From contig CP005973.1 of the NCBI GenBank assembly GCA_000940995.1, positions 992,001-1,056,000 on the forward strand: DNA of 64,000 bases, given 5' to 3'. A model generated the notes under the pieces. It saw nothing but the letters and a program-made list of their open reading frames with translations. It did no database searches and was not told the origin of the DNA. Shown piece after piece: positions 44,547 to 52,470 of the stretch (the first letter of the stretch is position 1; the number at the start of each line of letters is the position of its first letter). The DNA is from Photobacterium gaetbulicola Gung47 (GTDB taxonomy: Bacteria; Pseudomonadota; Gammaproteobacteria; Enterobacterales; Vibrionaceae). A program made the position numbers and the translations under genes.

Positions 44547-44828
44547 TTAATATGTTTCAGAGCGAAGGAAACGCTGTTCAGCTTCCAGTTCACTGACTGC
44601 TCGCCAGAGCTTTTGTTCTCGCTCCTGAAGTTTGTCATGTAATACACTGCCCGGCTTCACCTTAAGCATTTCATTCGGTCCAATATATTGTTCGGCTTCG
44701 TTATTAAAAAGCAGCCTGAACTCTTCCATGGTCGGTAAACGATTATTATGCTCCTCAAATGATTCAAAAATATCAACAACTTTGTGCGAAACATCCCTTT
44801 TTATTCCTTCAAAATCAACACAGTCCAT
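44547..44828 (-). CDS. hypothetical protein, 93 residues
   Basis: A small, acidic and largely helical protein (MDCVDFEGIKRDVSHKVVDI at the start; KLQEREQKLWRAVSELEAEQ near the end, which looks like a coiled coil). No signal peptide or membrane helix. The ATG at 44828 has TTTGGAG six bases upstream; a TTG at 44840 overlaps that ribosome site. It has its own terminator, so I think it is real, but I recognise no family. Sits between the amino-acid catabolism block and a barrel-like protein gene. Confidence 0.65.
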   Translation of the reverse strand: MDCVDFEGIKRDVSHKVVDIFESFEEHNNRLPTMEEFRLLFNNEAEQYIGPNEMLKVKPGSVLHDKLQEREQKLWRAVSELEAEQRFLRSETY

Positions 44829-45147
44829 CAGCTTCTCCAAATATTAAATCACAAGTGTTAATCAATTTAGACCTCTATAAGAGTAGTTGAAAATTCGTTG
44901 ATTTATTTGTGATTGAATTTTTATGCGCAACAAATTATTTCACATAATAAACTTATGTTTTAATTGCTATAAAATAATTTGAACAGCCTTCATTTAAGCT
45001 CTGGCGAGTGTTATTTTTTTAATTTTTTAGAATCAGATCTCATTTTAATAAATAATACCACTTGGTATGTCGTCAATGCCTTAGCGGTCTATACTTTGTA
45101 TATATCAATAAATTCCTATTATTCATGCGGTTATTGGGAGATAAACG
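44829..45147. other. very AT-rich divergent intergenic region
   Basis: This 319-base region is strongly AT-rich. It contains a perfect 14-base palindrome, ATACCA-CT-TGGTAT, at 45055-45068, 80 bases before the next gene, which may be an operator. A 64-codon frame at 44979-45173 has no ribosome site and is not called. Confidence 0.4.
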
Positions 45148-46233
45148 ATGTGCTGGTATTGGGCTCCCTTTGATAACTTGTTGAAGGCTGTGGTATTGAA
45201 GGGGATTATCGCTCTACTTTTTCTTATCCCCTTCTGTACATTTAGCACTGAAATAAGAGAGGAGCCTTATGACATCTATTACGATAGACTGTACTCTGAT
45301 ATCCATGATGAAGACAGTTTGCAAGACTGGATAGACGACACACAGGATACTATTTCAGATACTGTCTATGACTACAGCTCTTCCATCGATCACTTTATTG
45401 CCAAAAAAGACGAAGAATTGCCCTTGACCAATCGTAGCTACCTTCGGCTAAAACTGAAGAGTAGATACACACACCGCGACTACTTTGATACTGATGCAAG
45501 CGTTAAGCTCAAAATTGATCTTCCCCATACCGAAAAGAACTGGAAATTCGTGCTCGACACTGACCCTGACGACTTTGACCGCTTAGAAGATAAACAGCGT
45601 GGTATCAGTAACAACTCAGACAGTAGTTTATCTGGCGCAGTGGGAGGGGTACAACTACAAGGGCAGCAGTGGGGAAAATGGCGGACAAATCTCGATCTTG
45701 GCTTGAAAATCAAGCTTCCCCTTGATCCCTTTGCACGAGCCGATCTGAGGCGTATTGATAGGCTTAGCTATAAATGGACCAGTCGAATTAAGCAAGAAAT
45801 CTTTTATTATGATTCCAAAGGCCCTGGGGCGCTCACCTCACTGAATTTTTACTTTGCCAGCCCAGAAGATCCCAGTACCATCCTTAAAATCAGTTCGTCG
45901 GCCCAATATTTAGATACGGATGATAATTGGGAGTTTGTACAACAGGCGGAAATCTTTGACCGAATTAACCAAGATAATTTACTGCAATATTCCATCGGTT
46001 TTAGCGCCGACTCCACACCGAATTATTCAATCACTAACTCTTGGGTGTCTATCGCGTGGAAACATCGACTTTACAGTGACTGGCTTTATATGAGCATTAC
46101 ACCGGAGCTGGATTTCCAAGATGCATTTCAATATAAAGTAAATCCGGGGATCATGTTTGAACTTGAGCTATTCTTCACCGCCGAAGGTGGCATCGATAGA
46201 TTAGCCAGAAAAATCCCGAATCCAACTAACTAG
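45148..46233 (+). CDS. putative outer-membrane barrel protein, unknown function
   Basis: A 361-residue protein with a hydrophobic N-terminal segment (residues 13-31, KAVVLKGIIALLFLIPFC) that looks like a signal peptide. The rest alternates polar and aromatic residues (YLRLKLKSRYTHRDY, LDLGLKIKLPLDPFARADL, LTSLNFYFASPED, FELELFFTAEGG) as in beta-strands of an outer-membrane barrel. The region 35-70 is very acidic, and a DDxDD-type cluster occurs near 140. I have seen similar uncharacterised proteins in vibrios but know no function. GGGAG precedes the ATG. Confidence 0.65.
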   Translation: MCWYWAPFDNLLKAVVLKGIIALLFLIPFCTFSTEIREEPYDIYYDRLYSDIHDEDSLQDWIDDTQDTISDTVYDYSSSIDHFIAKKDEELPLTNRSYLRLKLKSRYTHRDYFDTDASVKLKIDLPHTEKNWKFVLDTDPDDFDRLEDKQRGISNNSDSSLSGAVGGVQLQGQQWGKWRTNLDLGLKIKLPLDPFARADLRRIDRLSYKWTSRIKQEIFYYDSKGPGALTSLNFYFASPEDPSTILKISSSAQYLDTDDNWEFVQQAEIFDRINQDNLLQYSIGFSADSTPNYSITNSWVSIAWKHRLYSDWLYMSITPELDFQDAFQYKVNPGIMFELELFFTAEGGIDRLARKIPNPTN

Positions 46234-46252
46234 TGAAGCTAATTAGTTTTTT
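46224..46252 (+). terminator. rho-independent terminator after the barrel-like gene
   Basis: AACTAA and TTAGTT pair across 13 bases, followed by TTTT; weak but correctly placed over the stop codon. Confidence 0.5.
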
Positions 46253-46320
46253 AATTCTGTGCATATTCGCTGACTTGGCGAACCGCATTGAGTAGTGCAG
46301 TATTACGAGCCATCAACACT

Positions 46321-46359
46321 CCATGATAGGTTTAAATACTAACCAGTAACCTATCATGG
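46321..46359. repeat. 12-bp perfect inverted repeat
   Basis: CCATGATAGGTT and AACCTATCATGG are separated by 15 bases. No T-run follows on either strand, although on the minus strand it lies just beyond the stop of the 62-residue gene. It could be a terminator remnant, an operator or an RNA hairpin. Confidence 0.7.
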
Positions 46360-46379
46360 AAATGGATATTGGTAAGATA

Positions 46380-46568
46380 TTACTGTGGCAGCTCTATCTG
46401 AATAAGCTCACCATCGTTGACTTCGAAGTGTAACGACACCGAGCCCTGTTGGTGAGTCTGCTTGATGACCTTTACTTCTCGGTTAGGGAAACGATTACTC
46501 ACAACAGCCACAAGCTCCGACAGCAATTTTTGTTTATCATCACCGGATAGGTTTACTCCAAGGGACAT
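46380..46568 (-). CDS. hypothetical protein, 62 residues
   Basis: A small soluble protein (MSLGVNLSGDDKQKLLSELV at the start, ending ELIQIELPQ) with an alpha helix followed by beta-strand-like segments (REVKVIKQ, SVSLHFEVN, LIQIEL). GGAGGTTAA directly before the ATG is a strong ribosome site, the main reason to trust it. No family recognised. About 110 bases downstream of the acetyltransferase gene on the same strand. Confidence 0.65.
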   Translation of the reverse strand: MSLGVNLSGDDKQKLLSELVAVVSNRFPNREVKVIKQTHQQGSVSLHFEVNDGELIQIELPQ

Positions 46569-46679
46569 TTAACCTCCAAACAAAATGATTCTGTTTAAAA
46601 TAAGCGACCAAGTGGAAAGTAACTTAAACGTCGAAAATAGCTATCTAGTTGGAGAGATCATAGCGAATACGATCCAGGT

Positions 46680-47231
46680 TCAGCAGCCACGCTTGACCAC
46701 ATCTGGTGTCGTTTTGCTATATACCACAGTATGCCCTAGCTCACCTGATGGTAACCGCCTTTCATTTTTCTTCAAGCATTCAAACTCAAAACCACAACGC
46801 TCGGCAACAGCACGGCTTTGGGTATTCTGCTCTGCTGCGGTGATTTCAACACGGTTAGCATGTAACTCCTCAAACGCATACGCTGTCAACCGTTCAACAG
46901 CCTCTGTCATGTACCCACAGCCATATGCCGAAGTTCTCAGCCAATAGCCTATTTCAAAATAGGGGACAGTTTTATCCCTTATCAGTAACCCGACCGCACC
47001 AACAAACCTACCAGTTGCTTTCTCGATAATGGAATAGCGAAGCTCTCCCTCAAAGGCTTCAAAATTAGCTATCGCCTGATTGGTATTCTCAATGGATGCA
47101 CCTTCGGTCAGGGCATGGGGCACCCAGGGCAAGTACACAGCGAGTTCATTCTGGCTTTCGAGTATTGCCTCGAGCATCATTGGCGCTCTGTCCAGAGAAG
47201 GCGGTAAAAGTTTTAACCTTGGTGTTTCCAT
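46680..47231 (-). CDS. GNAT-family N-acetyltransferase, RimJ/RimL type
   Basis: A 183-residue acetyltransferase beginning METPRLKLLPPSLDRAPMML, the typical opening of RimJ/RimL-like enzymes. The acetyl-CoA site region is EIGYWLRTSAYGCGYMTEAV, with the later AEQNTQSRAVAERCGFEFEC. Ribosomal-protein or other N-terminal acetylation is the usual role, but the target cannot be predicted. AGGGA precedes the ATG. Own terminator lies upstream of the neighbouring EF-G2-like gene. Confidence 0.88.
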   Translation of the reverse strand: METPRLKLLPPSLDRAPMMLEAILESQNELAVYLPWVPHALTEGASIENTNQAIANFEAFEGELRYSIIEKATGRFVGAVGLLIRDKTVPYFEIGYWLRTSAYGCGYMTEAVERLTAYAFEELHANRVEITAAEQNTQSRAVAERCGFEFECLKKNERRLPSGELGHTVVYSKTTPDVVKRGC

Positions 47232-47288
47232 ATTCCATTTCCCTAATTACACCCGAACACCATACCAAGACAGTTGCATACACTCAAT

Positions 47289-47318
47289 AAAAAGGCTCCT
47301 GATTAAAGGAGCCTTTTT
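47289..47318 (-). terminator. strong terminator after EF-G2-like gene
   Basis: AAAAAGGCTCCT-GATTAA-AGGAGCCTTTTT is a perfect 12-bp hairpin with T-runs on both strands. It lies just downstream of the minus-strand EF-G2-like gene. Confidence 0.92.
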
Positions 47319-47349
47319 GTATGAATACTAATACGTTGAACACAAGTAT

Positions 47350-49374
47350 CTAGCACGCTTCTGTCGCAGCGCTGCATACCTTTTTCTGTACGGTACTAGG
47401 AGCTGGCTCGTAGTGACTCAGTACCATACTGAAACTACCCTCACCGCCCGTCATCGCCCTCAGACGCTGGGAGTAATCTAACAACTCATTTTGCGGGATC
47501 TTCGCCTGTAGCGAGGTAAAGTTATTCTCTTCAGACTGGGTACCTAATATCACTCCTCGGTTAGCTGCTAAATCTCCGCTAATATCACCGACAGAGTCCG
47601 TTGGAATCTGCAGGTTAAGCTCTACGATTGGCTCTAACACGATAGGGGTAGCATTATTCACAGCATCAAGGAATGCTTTCTTACCTGCTATCACAAAAGC
47701 GATTTCTTTTGAGTCTACAGAGTGATATTTACCATCATAAACGGTGACTTCTATATCATGAATCGGATTTCCGGATATCGCCCCTTCCTCTACCGCTTGC
47801 CGGATCCCCTTCTCCACTGCAGGGATCAAGGATGTCGGAATCGCTCCGCCCACCACTTTATTGACAAAAACAAAGCCCTCCCCACGATCCAAAGGCCGAA
47901 CTTTAAGCTGTACCTCACCAAACTGCCCGGCACCGCCGCTTTGTTTTTTGTGACGATAGTGACCTTCTGCTTGCTGGGTTATCGTTTCGAAATATTCAAT
48001 ACTCGGCTGCTCGGTATTAACGTTGAGCTTATAAACCGAAGCCATTTTCTCCAGTGCGATTTTCAAGTGGAATTCACCCTGGCCGCCCAAAACAGTTTCA
48101 TTGGTACGGGTACGATGTTCAAGACACAGGGAGGGATCTTCGGCTGCTATTTTATTGAGCACCTCCGATAGCTTCTGTTCATCCCCCCTTTTGGTCGTTT
48201 GAATCGCCAAGCTATACATCGGTGCTGGAAAATCGATAGTTTTCATGATGACTTCGTCTTCATCATGGGAATCATGGACCACTGAGTCAAAATTCAAGTC
48301 ATCCACTTTTGCCAAGACACAAAAATCACCAGCCCGAGCACTGGCAATCTCTAGACGCTTCTTGCCTTGTAGCTGATATAAGTGCCCAACTCTAAACGCC
48401 TTGCTATTCTCACCGATAAAAAGCTGAGAGCCCGCGTTGATTTCGCCTTGGAAGACCCGCAAATAAGCCAGTTTTCCCAGGTACGGGTCAACACTAACTT
48501 TATATACATGAGCCACGGTATGATCTAGCTGTTCACAGTCAACCCGAACCTGCTGGCCATTTTTTTCCAGCATTGGCGGATTACCTTCCGCAGGCATCGG
48601 CATAATTTCTGCTAATGTTCGCAGCAACAGGGAAATCCCCAGCCCTGTTTCCGCCGAGACACAACAAATCGGAATGACATGGCCAGTCCTTAGGGCTTCT
48701 TCAAATGGATCGTGTAACTGCTCAGCTGTGAGCGAGGAGCCTTGCTCAAGGTACAGCTCCATCAAATTCTCATCAACCTCGATAACCTGATCGATTAGCT
48801 GTTCATGCGCAGCCTCAACGCTACTCCATAGGGTCGACGCGTCATAATCTGGCTTGAAGTAGCAATCGACGACCGATTGCCCATCGCCCGACGGCAAGTT
48901 GATCGGCAAGCATTCCTGGCCGAAGTGAGACTGTAGTTGGTCGATGAGCTGAGGCACTTTGTCCGGATTGAGATCGACTTTGTTAATGATGATCATCTGA
49001 CACTTCTTCTGCGACTGGGCAAAAGCAAATAACTTCTCTGATACTTGGTTCAAAGGTGTATTGGCATCAAAAACCAAGGCTGAAGTTTCAACAGCGGGAT
49101 AGATACTCAACGTCCGCCCCAATAATTCAGGCAAGCCCGGGGTATCGATAACATTCATACGGTGCTTTTGCCAACAAAGAGCGGCTGGCGTAGCTTCGAT
49201 ACTGTGTTGATAATGGATGGATTGGTCATCAAAGTCCGTGACAGTGTCACCCTCTTTGACACTTCCGAGATGTGTAGAGCATTCTGACTCAAACAGCAGG
49301 CGCTCAATCAAGGTCGTTTTACCTACCCCACTTTGACCAACTACTGCGATATTGCGAATTTCATTCATGGACAT
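47350..49374 (-). CDS. EF-G-like GTPase (EF-G2 type)
   Basis: A 674-residue protein with the domain order of elongation factor G: GTPase domain, domain II, then III-V (DRGEGFVFVNKVVGGAIP in domain IV). The G1 motif is GQSGVGKT (EF-G has AHIDAGKT), G3 is DTPGLPEL where the catalytic His after DTPG is replaced by Leu81, and G4 is NKVDL. The switch I sequence also differs from the RGIT of canonical EF-G. It therefore resembles the EF-G2-like group (such as mycobacterial FusA2), which binds GTP but is not proven to support translocation. GGAGGCAGTT precedes the ATG. No ribosomal genes nearby; a true fusA must be elsewhere. Confidence 0.88.
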   Translation of the reverse strand: MSMNEIRNIAVVGQSGVGKTTLIERLLFESECSTHLGSVKEGDTVTDFDDQSIHYQHSIEATPAALCWQKHRMNVIDTPGLPELLGRTLSIYPAVETSALVFDANTPLNQVSEKLFAFAQSQKKCQMIIINKVDLNPDKVPQLIDQLQSHFGQECLPINLPSGDGQSVVDCYFKPDYDASTLWSSVEAAHEQLIDQVIEVDENLMELYLEQGSSLTAEQLHDPFEEALRTGHVIPICCVSAETGLGISLLLRTLAEIMPMPAEGNPPMLEKNGQQVRVDCEQLDHTVAHVYKVSVDPYLGKLAYLRVFQGEINAGSQLFIGENSKAFRVGHLYQLQGKKRLEIASARAGDFCVLAKVDDLNFDSVVHDSHDEDEVIMKTIDFPAPMYSLAIQTTKRGDEQKLSEVLNKIAAEDPSLCLEHRTRTNETVLGGQGEFHLKIALEKMASVYKLNVNTEQPSIEYFETITQQAEGHYRHKKQSGGAGQFGEVQLKVRPLDRGEGFVFVNKVVGGAIPTSLIPAVEKGIRQAVEEGAISGNPIHDIEVTVYDGKYHSVDSKEIAFVIAGKKAFLDAVNNATPIVLEPIVELNLQIPTDSVGDISGDLAANRGVILGTQSEENNFTSLQAKIPQNELLDYSQRLRAMTGGEGSFSMVLSHYEPAPSTVQKKVCSAATEAC

Positions 49375-49619
49375 AACTGCCTCCGAAGTTCAGAAAGACA
49401 AACGCTAATTTTTCAGCATGCATGGCGGTCTCCCGCCTTCTCGTCTTCCAGGTCAATTTTCGGATGGGTACGTCCATAAGCAGAGGCCCAAATCGCCGCA
49501 AGAATATTAGTAAGAATAACCAAAATTTACTATTTCATTGTCTCGAATAGCTTGCGCCGATTGGCTTCGTTTTAATGTGAGTTATTTCATACGGCTGAAG
49601 ATTGTCTGATTTTTGTTAC
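49375..49619. other. intergenic region between EF-G2-like and TonB operon
   Basis: I see no gene here. It should contain the promoter of the EF-G2-like gene; nothing else is clear. Confidence 0.4.
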
Positions 49620-49677
49620 AAAAAAAGGCTGCATTTGTGACATTCAACATAAGGAGGAAATGTCACAATAGCAGCCT
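49620..49677 (-). terminator. long hairpin terminating the TonB2 operon
   Basis: AGGCTGC pairs with GCAGCCT and TTGTGACATT with AATGTCACAA, separated by a small internal loop, giving a 17-bp interrupted stem; seven T follow on the minus strand. The apical loop contains AAGGAGG on the plus strand. Confidence 0.85.
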
Positions 49678-49713
49678 CATACCCATTCATGATCAGGTTC
49701 TCAGCCTGATGAG

Positions 49714-50892
49714 TTAGCTTGCCATCTCTCTTTTCTGAGACAAATACTTTATCCAACTTTTTGAGGCAGTGGTTGACTCAATGTTATCGGCCTGCTTGGC
49801 AAAGATGACCGCTTTTTCAAGGTTATCGAGCTTGTAATATGCTCGGACCTTGGCCAAGGCGACATCAGCTTCGTACGCTTTGTCTTTGACTTTATCAAGT
49901 TCAGCGATGGCTTGCTGGTAATGACCTTGTTGCAGAAGTAATTGAGCCAAAGGCCAACGGTGTTTGTTATTCAACGCTGCGGCTTGACGCCATACCGTGA
50001 TGGATTTATCCCACTCCTTGGCAATCTGCCAATACTGCGCTTGCAGGACTAAAAGATCCACATCTGAGTCGGCACCATCAAGTTGAGAATACACAATTGC
50101 GGCCCGCTCAGGGATACCACGTTGGGCATAGAGTTGGGCTAAGGTCTTCAAATCTTGCTGGGACAAATCCACACCTTGCCTACGTGCCAACGCCAACGTA
50201 TCCAGTGCCGAATTGGACTGGCCTAAACGCAGCTGGATACCTGCCGTCTGCTGCCACCAGACAAGCTTGTTTGGCTCAAGAACAATCAAGCTTTCCAATG
50301 TTGGTAATGCCGCTTTCCACTGCTTAAGCTGAAGCTGGGCACCGAGCTTGATTGTTAAAGGTTGAACATCAAGTTTACCCGCCAATTCCGCATATGTCTT
50401 TATCGCACTAAGTGATTGTTGCCACTCAGAAATCTGATAATGTGATTGGGCAATGCGTAGCCACAGCTCATCTGCATTCTGGTTCTCAGGAACGTTGTTA
50501 CTCAAAGCGTAATAGTGTGGCAACGCCTGCTTGAATTCTTCGCTAGTAAGCAAAATATCAGCAAGCATACGCTGGGTAAGCCAAGCCTGCTCGTCCTGCA
50601 ACAAACCTGAATTAACGGCATCAGTCAGGTTCGCAATCGCCTTGGTTTTGATGTTTTGCTGCCAATAGAACACCCCGAGCATACGCTGAACATAGGCTTT
50701 ATCGTATGCACGAGATAGGTTCAAGCCCTCAAGCATCGCAATAGCATCAGCCAGTTTCTCATCTTGCTGTAGATTATGAGCACGTTGAACTCGCCCAGCC
50801 GTATACTGTGAAAGTTCTGCCGACACCGCCTGTTCAGGCATAAAGCCAAGCGGAAATGACAAGGCAACAAGTAATGTCAATTTCTTGATCAT
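49714..50892 (-). CDS. TPR-repeat protein of the TonB2 operon
   Basis: The 392-residue protein has a signal peptide (to about residue 24) and a series of tetratricopeptide-like repeats rich in Ala, Leu and Gln (such as LADAIAMLEGLNLSRAYD and ALPTLESLIVLEPNKLVW). It is the last gene of the operon, as in Vibrio cholerae and V. vulnificus, where the TPR gene follows tonB2. It overlaps tonB2 by four bases (ATGA). It should sit in the periplasm and hold the TonB2 machinery together, but its exact job is not known. Confidence 0.85.
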   Translation of the reverse strand: MIKKLTLLVALSFPLGFMPEQAVSAELSQYTAGRVQRAHNLQQDEKLADAIAMLEGLNLSRAYDKAYVQRMLGVFYWQQNIKTKAIANLTDAVNSGLLQDEQAWLTQRMLADILLTSEEFKQALPHYYALSNNVPENQNADELWLRIAQSHYQISEWQQSLSAIKTYAELAGKLDVQPLTIKLGAQLQLKQWKAALPTLESLIVLEPNKLVWWQQTAGIQLRLGQSNSALDTLALARRQGVDLSQQDLKTLAQLYAQRGIPERAAIVYSQLDGADSDVDLLVLQAQYWQIAKEWDKSITVWRQAAALNNKHRWPLAQLLLQQGHYQQAIAELDKVKDKAYEADVALAKVRAYYKLDNLEKAVIFAKQADNIESTTASKSWIKYLSQKREMAS

Positions 50893-51506
50893 TTCTGTAT
50901 CTTAAACTCCAGTCTTACCGTTTGACCAGCCTGGGCTATTGACTTGCCATCAACAACTTTAGGCTGATACTTCCATTTTCTCAGTGCTTGGATCGCTTCT
51001 CGCTCAAATAAACGGCGAGGCTTGGCATCCAGCACGCTGATATCCGTTGGACGACCCTGCGGGTCAATGGTGAATGACATGACAACATAACCTTCAGCCC
51101 CCTGTTTCATGGCTCTTGAAGGGTACTTTGGCTCAACACGGTATAGCGGCATGGCCTGCTGATTCGCTCCAAAGTCTGAAAATGTAGGAGCATTGATCGC
51201 CAAACCTGACACCGAAGCATCCAAGTTCAAATTTGGCATTGAAGGCACAATCGTATTGCTGACTGCTTGATTCATCGCCTGCGGCATGGCCTGTGGCGGT
51301 GGCTCCGGTGTTTCAGGCGGCTCCGGCACTGTTCGCTGCCGGCGCTGGGCCTCGCGCTCCTGCTCTACCATTACCATATCAAATGCCAGCAGTTGCTTCT
51401 CCACTTCAGGACGTTGGCTTCCGTTATCGACCATCCATGCCATAAACGTGAACAAGCCCAGCGCCATTAGGAAAGCCGCAGGAATGGCAATCAGTACACG
51501 CAGCAT
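50889..51506 (-). CDS. tonB2: TonB2 energy transducer
   Basis: A 205-residue TonB: one N-terminal membrane helix (residues 5-28), a short Pro/Glu stretch (PEPPETPEPPP) and the C-terminal domain YPSRAMKQGAEGYVVMSFTI to the end (LEFKIQK) that contacts receptor TonB boxes. The Pro-rich spacer is short compared with TonB1 (no long Lys-Pro repeats), as is usual for TonB2. It carries proton-gradient energy from ExbB2/ExbD2/TtpC to outer-membrane receptors. Starts within the exbD2 stop (TAATG). Confidence 0.94.
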   Translation of the reverse strand: MLRVLIAIPAAFLMALGLFTFMAWMVDNGSQRPEVEKQLLAFDMVMVEQEREAQRRQRTVPEPPETPEPPPQAMPQAMNQAVSNTIVPSMPNLNLDASVSGLAINAPTFSDFGANQQAMPLYRVEPKYPSRAMKQGAEGYVVMSFTIDPQGRPTDISVLDAKPRRLFEREAIQALRKWKYQPKVVDGKSIAQAGQTVRLEFKIQK

Positions 51507-51910
51507 TAACGCTTCTCCGCTGCCAACGCAATCTTTTGTACACCTGCGCCTTTTGCCGCATCCATTACTCTAACAACGGTGCCGTTGTAAGCATGTTCGT
51601 CAGCCTGGATCACAAGCGATGCTTCAGGCTGCTCGAGCAGCAAATGCTCCAGCGTGGCCTGAACGCGCTCAACATCAACAACACGTTTGTCGATATACAC
51701 ATCATTGGCAGAGGTAATGGCAATGAAAATACCCGCATCTTTCTGGCTTATCACGTTACTGGCCTGAGGGCGATTCACTTCAACCCCAGACTCGCGGACA
51801 AATGAGCTGGTAACAATGAAAAAAATCAACATGATAAATACAATATCCAGCATAGACGTCAGGTCTACCTGGGCGTCTTCACGGGCTGAAGACGGACGAC
51901 TCAGTCTCAT
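51506..51910 (-). CDS. exbD2: ExbD2 biopolymer transport protein
   Basis: A 134-residue protein with one membrane helix containing the essential Asp in LTSMLDIVFIMLIFFIV and a small periplasmic domain. It forms the proton channel with ExbB2. TAATG overlaps on both sides show tight coupling with exbB2 and tonB2. Confidence 0.95.
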   Translation of the reverse strand: MRLSRPSSAREDAQVDLTSMLDIVFIMLIFFIVTSSFVRESGVEVNRPQASNVISQKDAGIFIAITSANDVYIDKRVVDVERVQATLEHLLLEQPEASLVIQADEHAYNGTVVRVMDAAKGAGVQKIALAAEKR

Positions 51911-52470
51911 TACTGACTCCTCAATAGTTTTTCTAACTTTATTTCGCGCTTGTAGCAGGACTTGGATAAACGTGAATGTACAAACATCCCCGATAGCGCC
52001 GCAACCATACCGGCCATGGTAGGCAGTGTGGCCAGGGAGATCCCGGATGCCATCAACCTTGGCTGGCTGCTCCCTTGGGTAGCCATCACGTCAAACACCG
52101 AAATCATACCGGTTACCGTCCCCAGCAAACCAAGCATTGGACAAATGGCTACCAGTACCTTGATCAAGTTCAGGTTTTGGTTGAGCGCAATATGCGCTTG
52201 GCTCAACCAGCCATCGCGTATTGAACGTGCATACCAAGAAGAATGGTCAATCCTTGCCTGCCACTGTTCCAGCCATCGTTGCCGTTGTTTCGGGTAGGTA
52301 ATGAGCAGGTATAACACCCGCTCAATCACCAGAATCCAGCAAAACATCACGACCGCGGCCAGCCACCAGAGTACCTGACCTCCTTGGTTCATAAAGATCT
52401 CTAGTGAGTATTTCCAAGCATCAAAGAATGAAGCTTGCACTAGCGGAACTTCATACAGGTTGCTTTCCAT
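51910..52470 (-). CDS. exbB2: ExbB2 biopolymer transport protein (MotA/TolQ/ExbB family)
   Basis: A 186-residue protein with three membrane helices; the family block is VAICPMLGLLGTVTGMISVFDVMA, followed by a third helix (TLPTMAGMVAALSGMFV). Works with ExbD2 as the proton-driven motor for TonB2. Starts inside the ttpC stop codon (TAATG). Confidence 0.94.
   Translation of the reverse strand: MESNLYEVPLVQASFFDAWKYSLEIFMNQGGQVLWWLAAVVMFCWILVIERVLYLLITYPKQRQRWLEQWQARIDHSSWYARSIRDGWLSQAHIALNQNLNLIKVLVAICPMLGLLGTVTGMISVFDVMATQGSSQPRLMASGISLATLPTMAGMVAALSGMFVHSRLSKSCYKREIKLEKLLRSQ

Noticed and set aside
44979..45173. 64-codon frame in the AT-rich spacer before the barrel-like gene
   Set aside because: No ribosome site, overlaps the start of the better supported gene and is explained by base composition.
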